64,000 bases of DNA from an uncultured Pseudomonadota bacterium. GTDB taxonomy: Bacteria > Pseudomonadota > Alphaproteobacteria > RF32 > CAG-239. Each line of letters opens with the position of its first letter. The stretch's first letter is position 1. Location of the stretch: NCBI GenBank assembly GCA_902788365.1, contig CADAJN010000011.1:1-64000 (forward strand), written 5' to 3'. The notes beneath the pieces were generated by a model, which worked only from the letters and a program-made list of their open reading frames with translations, made no database searches and was not told the origin of the DNA. Below are positions 8,586-17,029 of the stretch, piece by piece. Made by a program: the position numbers and the translations under genes.

Positions 8586-10652
8586 ATGATGACAACAGCA
8601 GTTAAAAAAAATATCAAACTTGAAGCGCAGGTGAAACGCGCGCCGGTTAAGAAAAAAAGCAGCAACGCTAAAACACCGGCAAAGAAAAAGCCGATTCGCC
8701 GCAAAAAACGCAGTTCTAAAAAAGCCGGCGGTTGGAAGTGGCGGTTGTTTAAGTGGGCATGTTTGTTGGCACTTATGGGCTTTTTGGTGCTTTTCGGCTA
8801 TGTGTTTTATTGCTATGTAAGCATGCCGGATATTCAAAAAGCAGTGAACCGCACGCGTGAGCCGTCTACCGTGATTATGGCGCAAAACGGTAATGATATT
8901 GCCAAATTCGGCAATGTGTATGCGCGTGTGATTGCACCGGATCGGCTACCGGAAAATTTGACCGCGGCGGTGGTGGCAACCGAAGACCGGCGCTTTTATC
9001 AGCATTTTGGTTTTGATGTGTGGGGGTTTGGGCGTGCCATGGCAACAAATATTTTTCATCGCCGCTATGCGCAGGGAGCATCAACCATTACGCAACAGGT
9101 GGCCAAAAACATCTTTTTAACCCAAGGAAAAACCATTAAACGCAAAGTGCAAGAGCTGTTGTTGGCTTTTTGGCTGGAAAATAAACTCAGCAAAAATCAG
9201 ATTATGGCGCTGTATCTTAATCGGGTGTATTTCGGCTCGGGATTATATGGTGCCGATGCGGCGGCAAATTGGTATTTTAACAAGAGCGTGTATGATTTAA
9301 ATGTGCGTGAAGCAGCGGTATTGGCCGGATTATTAAAAGCACCGAGCCGGTATAACCCGATTTTGAACAAAAAAGCAGCTTTATCACGCGCCGACGTGGT
9401 GCTTAAAAGTATGCGCGACAGCGGGTATTTAAGCCAAAGAGAATATCAAAATGCACGCACACTGCCAATCAGCGACGGACAGAAATATCGTGTGGAAGGC
9501 GGACGACATTTTGCTCAATATGTTTATGACGAGGTTAATGCTTTTATCGGCGAACGCGCTGATGATATTGTTGTTTCTACAACGCTAGACCAGAAATTAC
9601 AGGAAACGGCGGAAAAAATTTTGCGCGAAAAAATTGCCGGCGCTAAAGGGCAAAATGTGAGCGAAGGGGCAGTGGTGATTTTGGATAAAAACGGTGCCGT
9701 AAAAGCTATGGTTGGCGGCGTGGATTATAATCGCAGCCAGTTTAATCGCGCCGTGCAGGCCAAGCGGCAATCGGGCTCAAGTTTTAAGCCGTTTGTGTAT
9801 CTGACGGCGTTACAATACGGTTTTAAGCCAAACAGCACGATAAACGATGCGCCGATTACTATCGGTAAATGGCATCCGGAAAATTATACTAAAAAGTATT
9901 ACGGTAATGTGTCACTGAGCTTTGCTTTGGCACATTCGCTGAACGCGGCAACCGTGGCACTGTCTAAGGAACTATATTTGAAAGATATTGCCGCAAACGC
10001 TAAAAAAATGGGCATTTCAACCAAGTTGGAAATAACGCCGGCCATGGTTTTGGGCACAAATAGTGTGAGGGTGCTGGATATGGCGGCGGCGTATGCGGTT
10101 TTGGCGAGCGGCGGTAAAATGGTGCGCCCGTATGCCATAAACGAGATTTCAACCCGCGACGGGCGGCAGATTTATGTGCGCCAAAAAGGAACTGATGCAC
10201 AAGTTTTGGCACCATCTGTGGCGCGCGATATGACGATTATGTTGGAAGCGGTTATCAATCAGGGCACCGGTAAACGGGCAAAGTTGCCGATTTTTGCCGC
10301 CGGAAAAACCGGAACTACGCAAAATTATCGCGACGCGTGGTTTATCGGCTGGACCAATAAATATGTGGCGGCAGTGTGGGTTGGAAACGACAATGAAAAG
10401 CCAATGAACAAGGTAGGTGGTGGCAATTTGCCGGCCGAAATTTGGCACGATATAATGATGACAACGCTCAATGATACGCCGGCCGGTCGCGGTTATGATT
10501 TAAATGAAGCGGATTTGCAGGATTCGTCAGCAACAGATGATATCGGTCAGCTGATTGATAAAGAAGAACGGCAAAACGACGCTATCGGCGATTTGATTGA
10601 ACAAAATCAGGAGAACGATTCTATCGGCGATTTGATTGAAAAATTGCCGTAA
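8586..10652 (+). CDS. Penicillin-binding protein 1A family (bifunctional)
   Basis: Class A PBP of 688 residues that polymerises and cross-links peptidoglycan. A very basic cytoplasmic tail (residues 1-48) precedes one membrane helix (about 55-75). The GT51 glycosyltransferase domain follows, with catalytic ATEDRRFYQHFGFD near residue 132, QGASTITQQVAKN and the RKVQELLLAFWLE segment. The transpeptidase domain has the nucleophile motif SSFK near residue 398, SLN in AHSLNAA, and KTGTT near residue 573. The acidic C-terminus carries three IGxLI(D/E)-type repeats (DDIGQLID, DAIGDLIE, DSIGDLIE). The ATG at 8586 (or 8589) follows AGGGAAAA. It is transcribed divergently from polA. Confidence 0.95.
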   Translation: MMTTAVKKNIKLEAQVKRAPVKKKSSNAKTPAKKKPIRRKKRSSKKAGGWKWRLFKWACLLALMGFLVLFGYVFYCYVSMPDIQKAVNRTREPSTVIMAQNGNDIAKFGNVYARVIAPDRLPENLTAAVVATEDRRFYQHFGFDVWGFGRAMATNIFHRRYAQGASTITQQVAKNIFLTQGKTIKRKVQELLLAFWLENKLSKNQIMALYLNRVYFGSGLYGADAAANWYFNKSVYDLNVREAAVLAGLLKAPSRYNPILNKKAALSRADVVLKSMRDSGYLSQREYQNARTLPISDGQKYRVEGGRHFAQYVYDEVNAFIGERADDIVVSTTLDQKLQETAEKILREKIAGAKGQNVSEGAVVILDKNGAVKAMVGGVDYNRSQFNRAVQAKRQSGSSFKPFVYLTALQYGFKPNSTINDAPITIGKWHPENYTKKYYGNVSLSFALAHSLNAATVALSKELYLKDIAANAKKMGISTKLEITPAMVLGTNSVRVLDMAAAYAVLASGGKMVRPYAINEISTRDGRQIYVRQKGTDAQVLAPSVARDMTIMLEAVINQGTGKRAKLPIFAAGKTGTTQNYRDAWFIGWTNKYVAAVWVGNDNEKPMNKVGGGNLPAEIWHDIMMTTLNDTPAGRGYDLNEADLQDSSATDDIGQLIDKEERQNDAIGDLIEQNQENDSIGDLIEKLP

Positions 10653-10693
10653 AACCGGTGCGTAAATTTTTTCGTAAAATTTTTGAAAAAAAA

Positions 10694-10722
10694 TTGCATT
10701 TCTGTCTAAGTTATGTTATACT
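10694..10722 (+). promoter_or_regulatory. Promoter of the Cys-rich protein gene
   Basis: TTGCAT, 17-nt spacer, TATACT; start expected near 10729, about 28 nt before the ATG at 10757. Confidence 0.65.
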
Positions 10723-10756
10723 GCCTACAAATCAACATTTCAGAGCAGAGGAAAAT

Positions 10757-12835
10757 ATGATAAACATCAAGCAAAATATACTTAAAGCGGCTGTTTTGAG
10801 TGCATGCGGATTATTTTTGGCATGTATGATGATAACGCCATCTTATGCAACGGTTTGCTTTTTGCCGAATGCCGATCACTGCGATGATCCGGGCACTGTG
10901 GAACGCGGCAACTGCGACGGATACAATGATTCTAAAAAAGATGAAGAAGGTTGGATTTGCACACCGTGTCCGAGCGACGCCAATCGTTATAAGTGCACAC
11001 CGAGAGAATGTTTGAACGGCTACAATACATCGGTGATGGGGTGCGCAAAAGGCTATACGATGGAAGAAAAAGGTAAATCCGGAGACGATATTTGTCGCCG
11101 TTGTGTGGCTGATAAATGTCCGGACAATTTGAGCATTGTTAAGAGTTGTAATGAACAAGATAAAGTGGCAGTGCCGACGGAATATTATGCCGGCGATAAT
11201 GTTTGCTACAAATGTGTGGACGACAAATGCCCGAATCTGACATATAAAGACTGCGCGGATACCGAAGAAAAAATTCCGGCCGGCAAGACCGATGCCGGGA
11301 CACAATGCTATTTTTGCCACGGTTGCTCTGACGTGTGCGAAAAAGGCTCTTTAGAAAAGAAAGACTGCATGGCTGGCTATGAAAATGTGGCCGTGTTTAT
11401 TACCGCATGCGGCAATTCGTGCTATAACTGCGAAAAAATGACATGCGAAAAAGGATACAGCACCGACGTGAAATCTTGTGATACGGCGGCCGGTTATCAA
11501 AAAGTTTGCAAAGGTCAATCAGGTGACCAAGCATGCTGCAAGTGCGAAAAACCATGTTATTATACCGAAACGGAAGATAAGTCAAAATACGGATATGAGT
11601 GCGATTCGTGCGAGCGTGACGGCGCAACCTATTATTCTTGCAAATGCACCAAAGAATATGAACGTCCGAATGACGACAGCAACATCATTAAATGTTATGA
11701 CTGCGAAGATGAGGCCGATCAACATAATCCGTGCTATGGTAAATATCACTGCAAAGGCGGTGGTCGTATGCCGGTTGGCGAAGTGGCCTGCTCGTGCCCG
11801 TATCGCAGCACCGGCGGTGTAAGCGATCGCGATGTGAAGTATTATGAAAATTGTTTGGTGCGTGAAATTTGCAATCCGGGGGATACGCTGAGCGAAAACG
11901 GCGGCTCTTGTATTTCGTATGACGAAGAAGATGCAACACCGAACTATGGTGCCTTTTACTTTGTTAAAGAAAAATGTGCCCGCATTACTTCAAACAACAA
12001 GGTAAATTATTACGCTTCGTGCGCAACCGATGACAGCAAAGACTGTAACGGTAACTATTCGCCGGTGCGTGGTAAACAAAGATGTCCGAATGATAAAGGA
12101 ACCAATCCGGTGAAATGCGGCTATCATACTTACTTTGACACCTGTGATGAAAGTTGTGAAGCCGGCGACATTTTAGAGGAAAAAGGCGGCCGCTGCGAAG
12201 CATTTGATGAAACCGATTCCAAAGTGACATTTGGTGCTGTGTATGAAGTGAAAGACAAATGCAATCGCTCAACTTCGGCAAGCAAAGTAAAATATTATGC
12301 CGAATGCTCAACCGGAGACGCCAAAGACTGCAACGGTAATTATTCGCCGGTGCGTGGTAAGAAAGTTTGCCCGAACAACAAAGGTATAAATCCGGTGAAG
12401 TGCGGTGCCAACACATACTTTGATGAGTGTGAAGAGGAGTGCGAATCCGGCGATGTGATTACGGCGAACGGGGGCACCTGTAAATCGTATGACGAAACCG
12501 ATACTAAGGTGGGTTACGGCACGGTTTATAAGGTTAAAGATAAGTGCAACCGCACAACGTCATCATCAAAAGTAAACTACTATGCCGAATGTGCAACCGA
12601 TGACAGCAAAGACTGCAACGGTAACTATTCGCCGGTGCGCGGTTTGAAACGTTGCGTGACGCCGAACAGCTATCCGTATGGACGCACCGTGAAATGCGGC
12701 TATCATACCTATGCCGAAGAATGTTACGGTCAATGTCCGTATAACGATTCGGCAGAGACATGCGCCGCTAAAGGTATGAGCTTTGTGCGCAAATGCGGCG
12801 ATGAAAAAGGCAAAGATTGGGGTGTGTGCAAATAA
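10757..12835 (+). CDS. Secreted cysteine-rich repeat protein (paralogue 1)
   Basis: About 692 residues from the ATG at 10757, chosen because it has an AGAGGA ribosome binding site and gives a good signal peptide (KAAVLSACGLFLACMM, cleavage after SYA); the frame is open further upstream. The mature protein begins TVCFLPNADHCDDP. Residues about 35-370 hold irregular CxxC-type modules (for example CRRCVADKC, CYKCVDDKC, CYNCEKMTC) resembling disulfide-rich EGF-like units. Residues about 372-660 are three tandem repeats of about 95 residues, each with CNGNYSPVRG and KCG-TY motifs. No membrane anchor is seen at the C-terminus. The N-terminal region is related to the gene at 51064-53103. Probably a disulfide-rich surface or secreted protein; function unknown. 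Confidence 0.85.
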   Translation: MINIKQNILKAAVLSACGLFLACMMITPSYATVCFLPNADHCDDPGTVERGNCDGYNDSKKDEEGWICTPCPSDANRYKCTPRECLNGYNTSVMGCAKGYTMEEKGKSGDDICRRCVADKCPDNLSIVKSCNEQDKVAVPTEYYAGDNVCYKCVDDKCPNLTYKDCADTEEKIPAGKTDAGTQCYFCHGCSDVCEKGSLEKKDCMAGYENVAVFITACGNSCYNCEKMTCEKGYSTDVKSCDTAAGYQKVCKGQSGDQACCKCEKPCYYTETEDKSKYGYECDSCERDGATYYSCKCTKEYERPNDDSNIIKCYDCEDEADQHNPCYGKYHCKGGGRMPVGEVACSCPYRSTGGVSDRDVKYYENCLVREICNPGDTLSENGGSCISYDEEDATPNYGAFYFVKEKCARITSNNKVNYYASCATDDSKDCNGNYSPVRGKQRCPNDKGTNPVKCGYHTYFDTCDESCEAGDILEEKGGRCEAFDETDSKVTFGAVYEVKDKCNRSTSASKVKYYAECSTGDAKDCNGNYSPVRGKKVCPNNKGINPVKCGANTYFDECEEECESGDVITANGGTCKSYDETDTKVGYGTVYKVKDKCNRTTSSSKVNYYAECATDDSKDCNGNYSPVRGLKRCVTPNSYPYGRTVKCGYHTYAEECYGQCPYNDSAETCAAKGMSFVRKCGDEKGKDWGVCK

Positions 12836-12859
12836 ACCTCAGAAGCTTTGAAAAAAAAT

Positions 12860-12892
12860 TAAAATCCTCTGCAAAACGCAGGGGATTTTTTT
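12860..12892 (+). terminator. Intrinsic terminator after the Cys-rich gene
   Basis: ATCCTCTGC/GCAGGGGAT stem with a short AAAAC loop followed by seven T. It lies only 2 nt before the -35 of the next RNA promoter. Confidence 0.8.
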
Positions 12893-12893
12893 G

Positions 12894-12922
12894 TAGACAT
12901 TTGCGACACAATATGTTATAAA
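12894..12922 (+). promoter_or_regulatory. Promoter of structured RNA B
   Basis: TAGACA, 17-nt spacer, TATAAA on the plus strand, directly after the preceding terminator. No reading frame follows. Confidence 0.65.
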
Positions 12923-12928
12923 ATTTTT

Positions 12929-13113
12929 AGGCGCAGAAATGTGCTCGGAAGCTTAACAACTTCCTCAAGTGCGTTTGTATAAACGTTATTTATATGCTTT
13001 TCGGCGTTGGCCGGAAGGCGGTAAAATAGACCATTGCGGTTAATATACCGCGCTATTTCACTTGAGTAGTTGTTAACTTCCGGCTGTCTCTAAAAAGAGA
13101 TGGCTTTTTTATT
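12929..13113 (+). ncRNA. Structured RNA B, standalone gene
   Basis: An approximately 185-nt RNA between a promoter and an intrinsic terminator, with no gene in the same direction after it. Order: 5' hairpin GCGCA-GAAA-UGUGC; a long closing helix (GGAAG, TTAACAAC, CTCAAGTG pairing with CACTTGAG, GTTGTTAA, CTTCC) interrupted by small asymmetric loops; three inner hairpins (CGTTT/AAACG, the 10-bp GCTTTTCGGC/GCCGGAAGGC, and GCGGT/ACCGC); then GCTGTCTCT/AGAGATGGC and a T run. It lacks the signatures of RNase P, SRP RNA or tmRNA, and is too branched for a rod-like 6S RNA. It is unassigned, but the pairing is extensive enough to support a real structured RNA. Confidence 0.7.
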
Positions 13114-13139
13114 ATTAGGAAGTTCAAAGACTGTGAAAA

Positions 13140-13171
13140 GGCCGCTCGCTGTCATGGCGGGCGGTTTTTTG
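13140..13171 (+). terminator. Second intrinsic terminator downstream of RNA B
   Basis: CCGCTCGC/GCGGGCGG, 8 bp with one G-U, followed by six T. It could back up the RNA B terminator or end a second short RNA starting after 13113. The rest of 13114-13256 shows nothing else. Confidence 0.65.
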
Positions 13172-13256
13172 AGATTTTAGACGCAAAATGATAAGCCGAA
13201 CGTCAGCAAGCCGATTTTAAAGAAAATCATAAATATTGCTTCAGCTTCGGCATTAA

Positions 13257-13952
13257 CTATTTTCTTGCGTCAAAAATTGCAAATTCAGAGCGTAAATACG
13301 TAAGCAACTTTTCATCATTAAAGAACTTGTTGCATTCGGATTCTTGTGTTGTTTTGTCGGTCGGAATCGGACGATATTTTTGCAAATAATATTCTTTAAC
13401 ACCCAGATTTGCCAACGTATCGGCCATTTGATATATGTCATCAATATTTAAGATGCGCGGGTCACATGTGGTGCGACATTCAAAAGGCACGCCGCTTTTA
13501 ATGAGCATTTGAAGGCTTTGCTGCACTTTTTCAACATCAGCAATGCCGCCGGTGGCTTTTTTGTAGCGCTCAGAAATAAATGGCGCTTTAATATCAAAGC
13601 CGACCCATGCTACTTTTGGAAGCACTTTTTCAAATGCTTCCGGCCGATAGCCGCCGGTATGTAAACCGACCTTAAAGCCCATATCAATGACAACATCCAT
13701 TGCTTGCGGCAAATTATCTTGCAGCAAAGGTTCGCCGCCCGAAAACACAACCGCGTCAATTATGCCTTTGCGGTGTTCTAACAGATGAATCAGGTTTTCC
13801 CATGTCGCCGCACCTTCAATATGCGGATTTTGCAATGTTTGATTGTAACAAAACGGGCAGCGCCACGGACATCCCTGCATAAACACAACAGCAGCAATTT
13901 TGTTTGGCCAATCAACGAGGCTGAATTTCTCAATATCACCTATATTTATCAT
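13257..13952 (-). CDS. nrdG: Anaerobic ribonucleotide reductase activating enzyme
   Basis: Radical SAM enzyme of 231 residues that installs the glycyl radical on the class III RNR. The CxxxCxxC cluster motif is clear in QGCPWRCPFCYNQ (residues about 27-38), followed by FSGGEPLLQ (the GGE motif binding SAM), and GFDIKAPF. It resembles the NrdG form of about 230 residues found with stand-alone NrdD in many anaerobes rather than the short (about 155-residue) enterobacterial type. AGGAAAAAAAT precedes the ATG. It is downstream of nrdD and the separate glycyl-radical gene on the same strand but after a terminator, so it may have its own promoter or depend on read-through. Confidence 0.93.
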   Translation of the reverse strand: MINIGDIEKFSLVDWPNKIAAVVFMQGCPWRCPFCYNQTLQNPHIEGAATWENLIHLLEHRKGIIDAVVFSGGEPLLQDNLPQAMDVVIDMGFKVGLHTGGYRPEAFEKVLPKVAWVGFDIKAPFISERYKKATGGIADVEKVQQSLQMLIKSGVPFECRTTCDPRILNIDDIYQMADTLANLGVKEYYLQKYRPIPTDKTTQESECNKFFNDEKLLTYLRSEFAIFDARK

Positions 13953-13977
13953 ATTTTTTTCCTTTTTTAGATTCTTC

Positions 13978-14034
13978 GGCGTTGCCTCAGAATGACGGGG
14001 AGGTTCTGCGCTGCACCGCGCGAGGGATGACAGA
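13978..14034. repeat. Degenerate palindromic intergenic repeat
   Basis: CGGCGTTGCCTCAGAATGACGG and GCGCTGCACCGCGC with AGGGATGACAG have the TGACA-ended layout of the repeat family in this window. Confidence 0.4.
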
Positions 14035-14055
14035 AAGGGGTGCTCTGTCGGATAT

Positions 14056-14094
14056 TAAAAAGGGAGAAAGCGAGCGCACGTTTTCTCCCTTTGA
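14056..14094 (-). terminator. Intrinsic terminator after the glycyl-radical gene
   Basis: Minus strand: AAAGGGAGAAA pairs with TTTCTCCCTTT around a GC-rich loop, followed by T. It separates the split nrdD transcript from nrdG. Confidence 0.75.
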
Positions 14095-14112
14095 TTGCTT
14101 TAATCAACCAAA

Positions 14113-14334
14113 CTATTCTGCTGCCGCCAAAGTGCAACCGCAACCTTTGTCAAGGCTCATGTGCATGACGGCTTTTTCTTCAACAAAACATTTGCGCGAA
14201 TAATATTCCGATTTTTTACCTTTATTAAATTCGCTGACCGGACGGTGATAACCCATCACTCTGGTCCAAATTTCGCACGGTTGACGTTCAGAGTCTTTTA
14301 ATTGAATATCTTCAAAATTAATTGTGTTTGTCAT
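14113..14334 (-). CDS. Separate glycyl-radical subunit of anaerobic RNR
   Basis: A 73-residue protein that contains what is normally the C-terminus of NrdD. Residues 18-50 read QPCEIWTRVMGYHRPVSEFN and on to KKSEYYSRKCF; the glycyl radical site is R-V-M-G-Y, with Gly28 as the expected radical residue. The preceding NrdD stops just after its zinc-binding cysteines and lacks this motif. The gene has its own ATG and AAGGAAAAA ribosome binding site 59 nt after the nrdD stop, so it is not a simple point frameshift. The C-terminal tail has a CGC motif (residues 65-67). Expected role: dock into NrdD and carry the radical generated by NrdG, like the autonomous glycyl radical protein GrcA (YfiD) does for pyruvate formate-lyase. 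Confidence 0.85.
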   Translation of the reverse strand: MTNTINFEDIQLKDSERQPCEIWTRVMGYHRPVSEFNKGKKSEYYSRKCFVEEKAVMHMSLDKGCGCTLAAAE

Positions 14335-14393
14335 TCTATTTTTCCTTCATAAATGTTTTGTTGATGTTAAATGTTTTGTTGTTTTGTTGCGTT

Positions 14394-16490
14394 TTAGGCC
14401 ACATTGCTGGCTTTTAACGCTTTAATTTTAGCAGCCTTCTTTTCTTCGTCGCAAATCGGGCAGAACTTGTGCTCGCCGGCCAAGTAGCCGTGCTTCGGAC
14501 AAATGGAGAAAGTTGGTGTAATGGTAATATATGGCAGGCGATAGTTCGTCAGCACTTTTTTAATCAGCTCGCCGCAAACTTTGGCCGATGAAACGCGTTG
14601 GCTCATATAAAGGTGCAACACCGTGCCGCCCGTATATTTGGATTGCAATGAGGCTTGCAGGTCAAGCGCTTCAAACGGATCATCCGTGTAACCCACCGGT
14701 AATTGTGATGAGTTGGTGTAATACGGATCGGTTTCAGTGCCGGCTTGAATGATGCCCGGATAGCGTTTTTTATCTTCACGCGCAAAACGATAAGTAGCGC
14801 TTTCGGCCGGTGTGGCTTCCAAATTATACATGTGACCGGTTTCTTCTTGAATTTTAATCAGCTGAGCGCGGATATAATCCAAGAATTTTTCGGCAAAAGC
14901 CTTACCCCACTCATCAGCAACGCCGTGTTCGCCGTTAGTGAAGTTCAAAATCATTTCGTTAATGCCGTTGACACCGATTGTGGAGAAGTGATTGCGCAGT
15001 GTGCCGAGATAACGTTTTGTATAAGGATATAAACCGTTATCAATCAGGCGTTGAATAACTTTGCGCTTAATTTCAAGTGAGGTGCGGGCAATGTTTAACA
15101 GCTCATCAACGCGGCCAAACAAACCGGCTTCATCGCCTTTGTAAACATAGCCCAAACGTGCGCAGTTGAAAGTAACCACACCAATAGAACCGGTTTGCTC
15201 GGCCGAGCCGAACAGGCCGTTACCTTTGGCCAGTAATTCACGCAAGTCAAGTTGCAAACGGCAGCACATAGAGCGAATTTGTCCCGGTTTCAAAGATGAA
15301 TTGATGAAGTTTTGGAAATAAGGCATGCCGTATTTGGCGGTCATTTCAAACAAAAGCTGAGCTTTTTCATCTTCCCACGGAAAATCCGGAGTCATATTAT
15401 ATGTCGGTATCGGGAATGTAAACGGACGGCCTAACACATCGCCTTCCATCATCACTTCAATATAAGCGCGGTTAATCATATCCATTTCTTTTTGCAAATC
15501 ACCGTAAGTAAACGGCATTTCTTCCTGACCTTCAATAATCGGCATAAAGTTTTCGTCATGGCCGGCAATATGGCCGCCGATATACGGATGTTGGTTACGC
15601 AAATCTTCCGGACAAATCCAGTCAAACGTAAAGTTGGTAAACGGCGTTTGCGAACCCCAACGTGACGGCACGTTTAAGTTATAAACCAGCTCTTGCATAC
15701 ATTGTTTAACTTCTTTATAAGATAAGTTATCTTTACGGATAAACGGCGCTAAATAAGTATCTACCGAAGAAAAGGCTTGAGCACCGGCCCATTCGTTTTG
15801 CAGTGTGCCCATGAAGTTAACCATTTGACCGGTTGCGGCGGATAAGTGCTTTGGCGGATTCGCTTCGGCTTTGCCGCGCACACCGTTGAAACCTTCTTTA
15901 AGTAAAGTTTTAAGCGACCAGCCGGCGCAATAAGCTGCCAACATATCCAAATCGTGAATATGAACATCGCCGTTGCGGTGCGCTTCACCAACTTCGGCCG
16001 GATAAACATGGCTCAGCCAATAATTGGCCGTAACTTTTCCCGATACATTCAAAATTAAGCCGCCGTTGGAGTAACCTTGGTTGGCATTGGCATTAACGCG
16101 CCAGTCAAGCTTTTCCAAATACTCGTTAATTGAGCTTTCAACATCAACCATTACCTTTTTATCGGCGCGCATACGATTGCGTTGTTCGCGATACAAAATA
16201 TAGGCTTTTGCGGTGGCAAAGTAGTTGGCCGAAATCAGCGTTTGTTCCACAATGTCTTGAATTTGCTCAATTGTCGGAATGGTCTCGCTGAATTTGTGGT
16301 TAATGACCTTCATTGTTTGTGCCGTTAAAAGCCATGCTTCGGCTTCTTTAAATTCACCGGTAGATGTGCCGGCCTTTAAAATTGCATTATAGATTTTGCT
16401 TTCATCAAAGTCGGCCAACAGACCGTCGCGTTTCGTAACGTTTTTAATAGATGTTTCAATCTCAATTTTCGGGCTTTGTTCCTGCGCCAT
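14394..16490 (-). CDS. nrdD: Anaerobic ribonucleoside-triphosphate reductase, main chain lacking glycyl-radical end
   Basis: Class III RNR large chain, 698 residues; it reduces NTPs to dNTPs in anoxic cells. Residues about 15-110 form the ATP-cone allosteric domain (VTKRDGLLADFDESKIYNAI). The ten-stranded barrel follows, including the thiyl-radical region SMCCRLQLDLRE, TGSIGVVTFNCARLGY and VNGINEMILNFTNGEHG. The C-terminus has the zinc site CPKHGYLAGEHKFCPIC and then ends in a Lys/Ala tail with no RxxGY glycyl-radical motif. That motif is on the next gene. The region before the ATG carries a pair of NrdR-like boxes. Conserved catalytic parts argue that this is a functional split enzyme, not a decayed one. 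Confidence 0.95.
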   Translation of the reverse strand: MAQEQSPKIEIETSIKNVTKRDGLLADFDESKIYNAILKAGTSTGEFKEAEAWLLTAQTMKVINHKFSETIPTIEQIQDIVEQTLISANYFATAKAYILYREQRNRMRADKKVMVDVESSINEYLEKLDWRVNANANQGYSNGGLILNVSGKVTANYWLSHVYPAEVGEAHRNGDVHIHDLDMLAAYCAGWSLKTLLKEGFNGVRGKAEANPPKHLSAATGQMVNFMGTLQNEWAGAQAFSSVDTYLAPFIRKDNLSYKEVKQCMQELVYNLNVPSRWGSQTPFTNFTFDWICPEDLRNQHPYIGGHIAGHDENFMPIIEGQEEMPFTYGDLQKEMDMINRAYIEVMMEGDVLGRPFTFPIPTYNMTPDFPWEDEKAQLLFEMTAKYGMPYFQNFINSSLKPGQIRSMCCRLQLDLRELLAKGNGLFGSAEQTGSIGVVTFNCARLGYVYKGDEAGLFGRVDELLNIARTSLEIKRKVIQRLIDNGLYPYTKRYLGTLRNHFSTIGVNGINEMILNFTNGEHGVADEWGKAFAEKFLDYIRAQLIKIQEETGHMYNLEATPAESATYRFAREDKKRYPGIIQAGTETDPYYTNSSQLPVGYTDDPFEALDLQASLQSKYTGGTVLHLYMSQRVSSAKVCGELIKKVLTNYRLPYITITPTFSICPKHGYLAGEHKFCPICDEEKKAAKIKALKASNVA

Positions 16491-16530
16491 TTATATCCTC
16501 CCAAGATTTGTTATGTGTTTCTGTCAGTAT

Positions 16531-16573
16531 ACAATATATAGTTTAATAAAAAATTAAAACCACAATATATAGT
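16531..16573 (-). promoter_or_regulatory. Tandem NrdR boxes upstream of nrdD
   Basis: Two identical 12-mers ACAATATATAGT at 16531 and 16562, exactly 31 bp apart. Paired boxes near three helical turns apart are the known signature of NrdR repressor sites in front of RNR operons. The nrdR gene is not in the window. They start 40 bp upstream of the nrdD ATG. Confidence 0.75.
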
Positions 16574-16968
16574 ATATCAACAAGAAAAATTTATTTTTTG
16601 AAAATTGTCTGAAACTGATTGTGCAAAATAAATCGGTAAGCAACAATCAATTTTTTTTGCGTATGAACATAAAAAGCGGGGGATAACTGTATAAATCATT
16701 AAAAAAACAGCATAAAAAATTTTTTTTGTTTTGCACAAAAGAGAGTTTTGCCTGTGGATATTAACCAAAGTAAACGACGGACAGCGGCGTTAATTTCTTA
16801 GGACTATGAATCATGGGTTTATGTGTAATTGTTTGTTTTTACGGTAAGAAAATGAGGTAAAAATTTGTCGGGGCGTGAATTTTTTCTTATGAAAATCGGA
16901 ATAATCATATATTTTAGAGTCGTAAAAGGATTCTTTTGTGCTTTGCGAAATTTTGAAAAGAAAAATAT
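16574..16968. other. AT-rich intergenic stretch without a recognised feature
   Basis: A highly AT-rich gap with homopolymer runs. It contains a TGTGGATAT and a GGGGATAAC that faintly resemble DnaA boxes, but there is no cluster. I see no gene, hairpin or repeat I would defend. Confidence 0.4.
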
Positions 16969-16997
16969 TTGATTTGAAAAGCACATAATGCTAAAAT
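16969..16997 (+). promoter_or_regulatory. Promoter of the 86-residue gene
   Basis: TTGATT, 17-nt spacer, TAAAAT, ending 33 nt before the ATG at 17030. Confidence 0.5.
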
Positions 16998-17029
16998 AAC
17001 CTATATATAATATATAAGGAGAAAACTCC

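Noticed and set aside
12929..13113. RNA B as 6S, SRP, RNase P RNA or tmRNA
   Set aside because: It is branched instead of a rod, has no SRP GGAA apical loop in context, no RNase P core words and no tRNA-like ends or tag frame.
16543..16557. TTAA-N7-TTAA, the CtrA half-site pattern
   Set aside because: It lies in AT-rich DNA between the two NrdR boxes and is readily expected by chance.
16577..16768. 63-codon minus-strand frame before nrdD
   Set aside because: Low-complexity, no ribosome binding site, and it overlaps the nrdD regulatory region.
16600..16800. Possible replication origin (TGTGGATAT, GGGGATAAC, AT-rich)
   Set aside because: Only two weak DnaA-box-like words, no cluster, and no dnaA or other origin-linked gene nearby.
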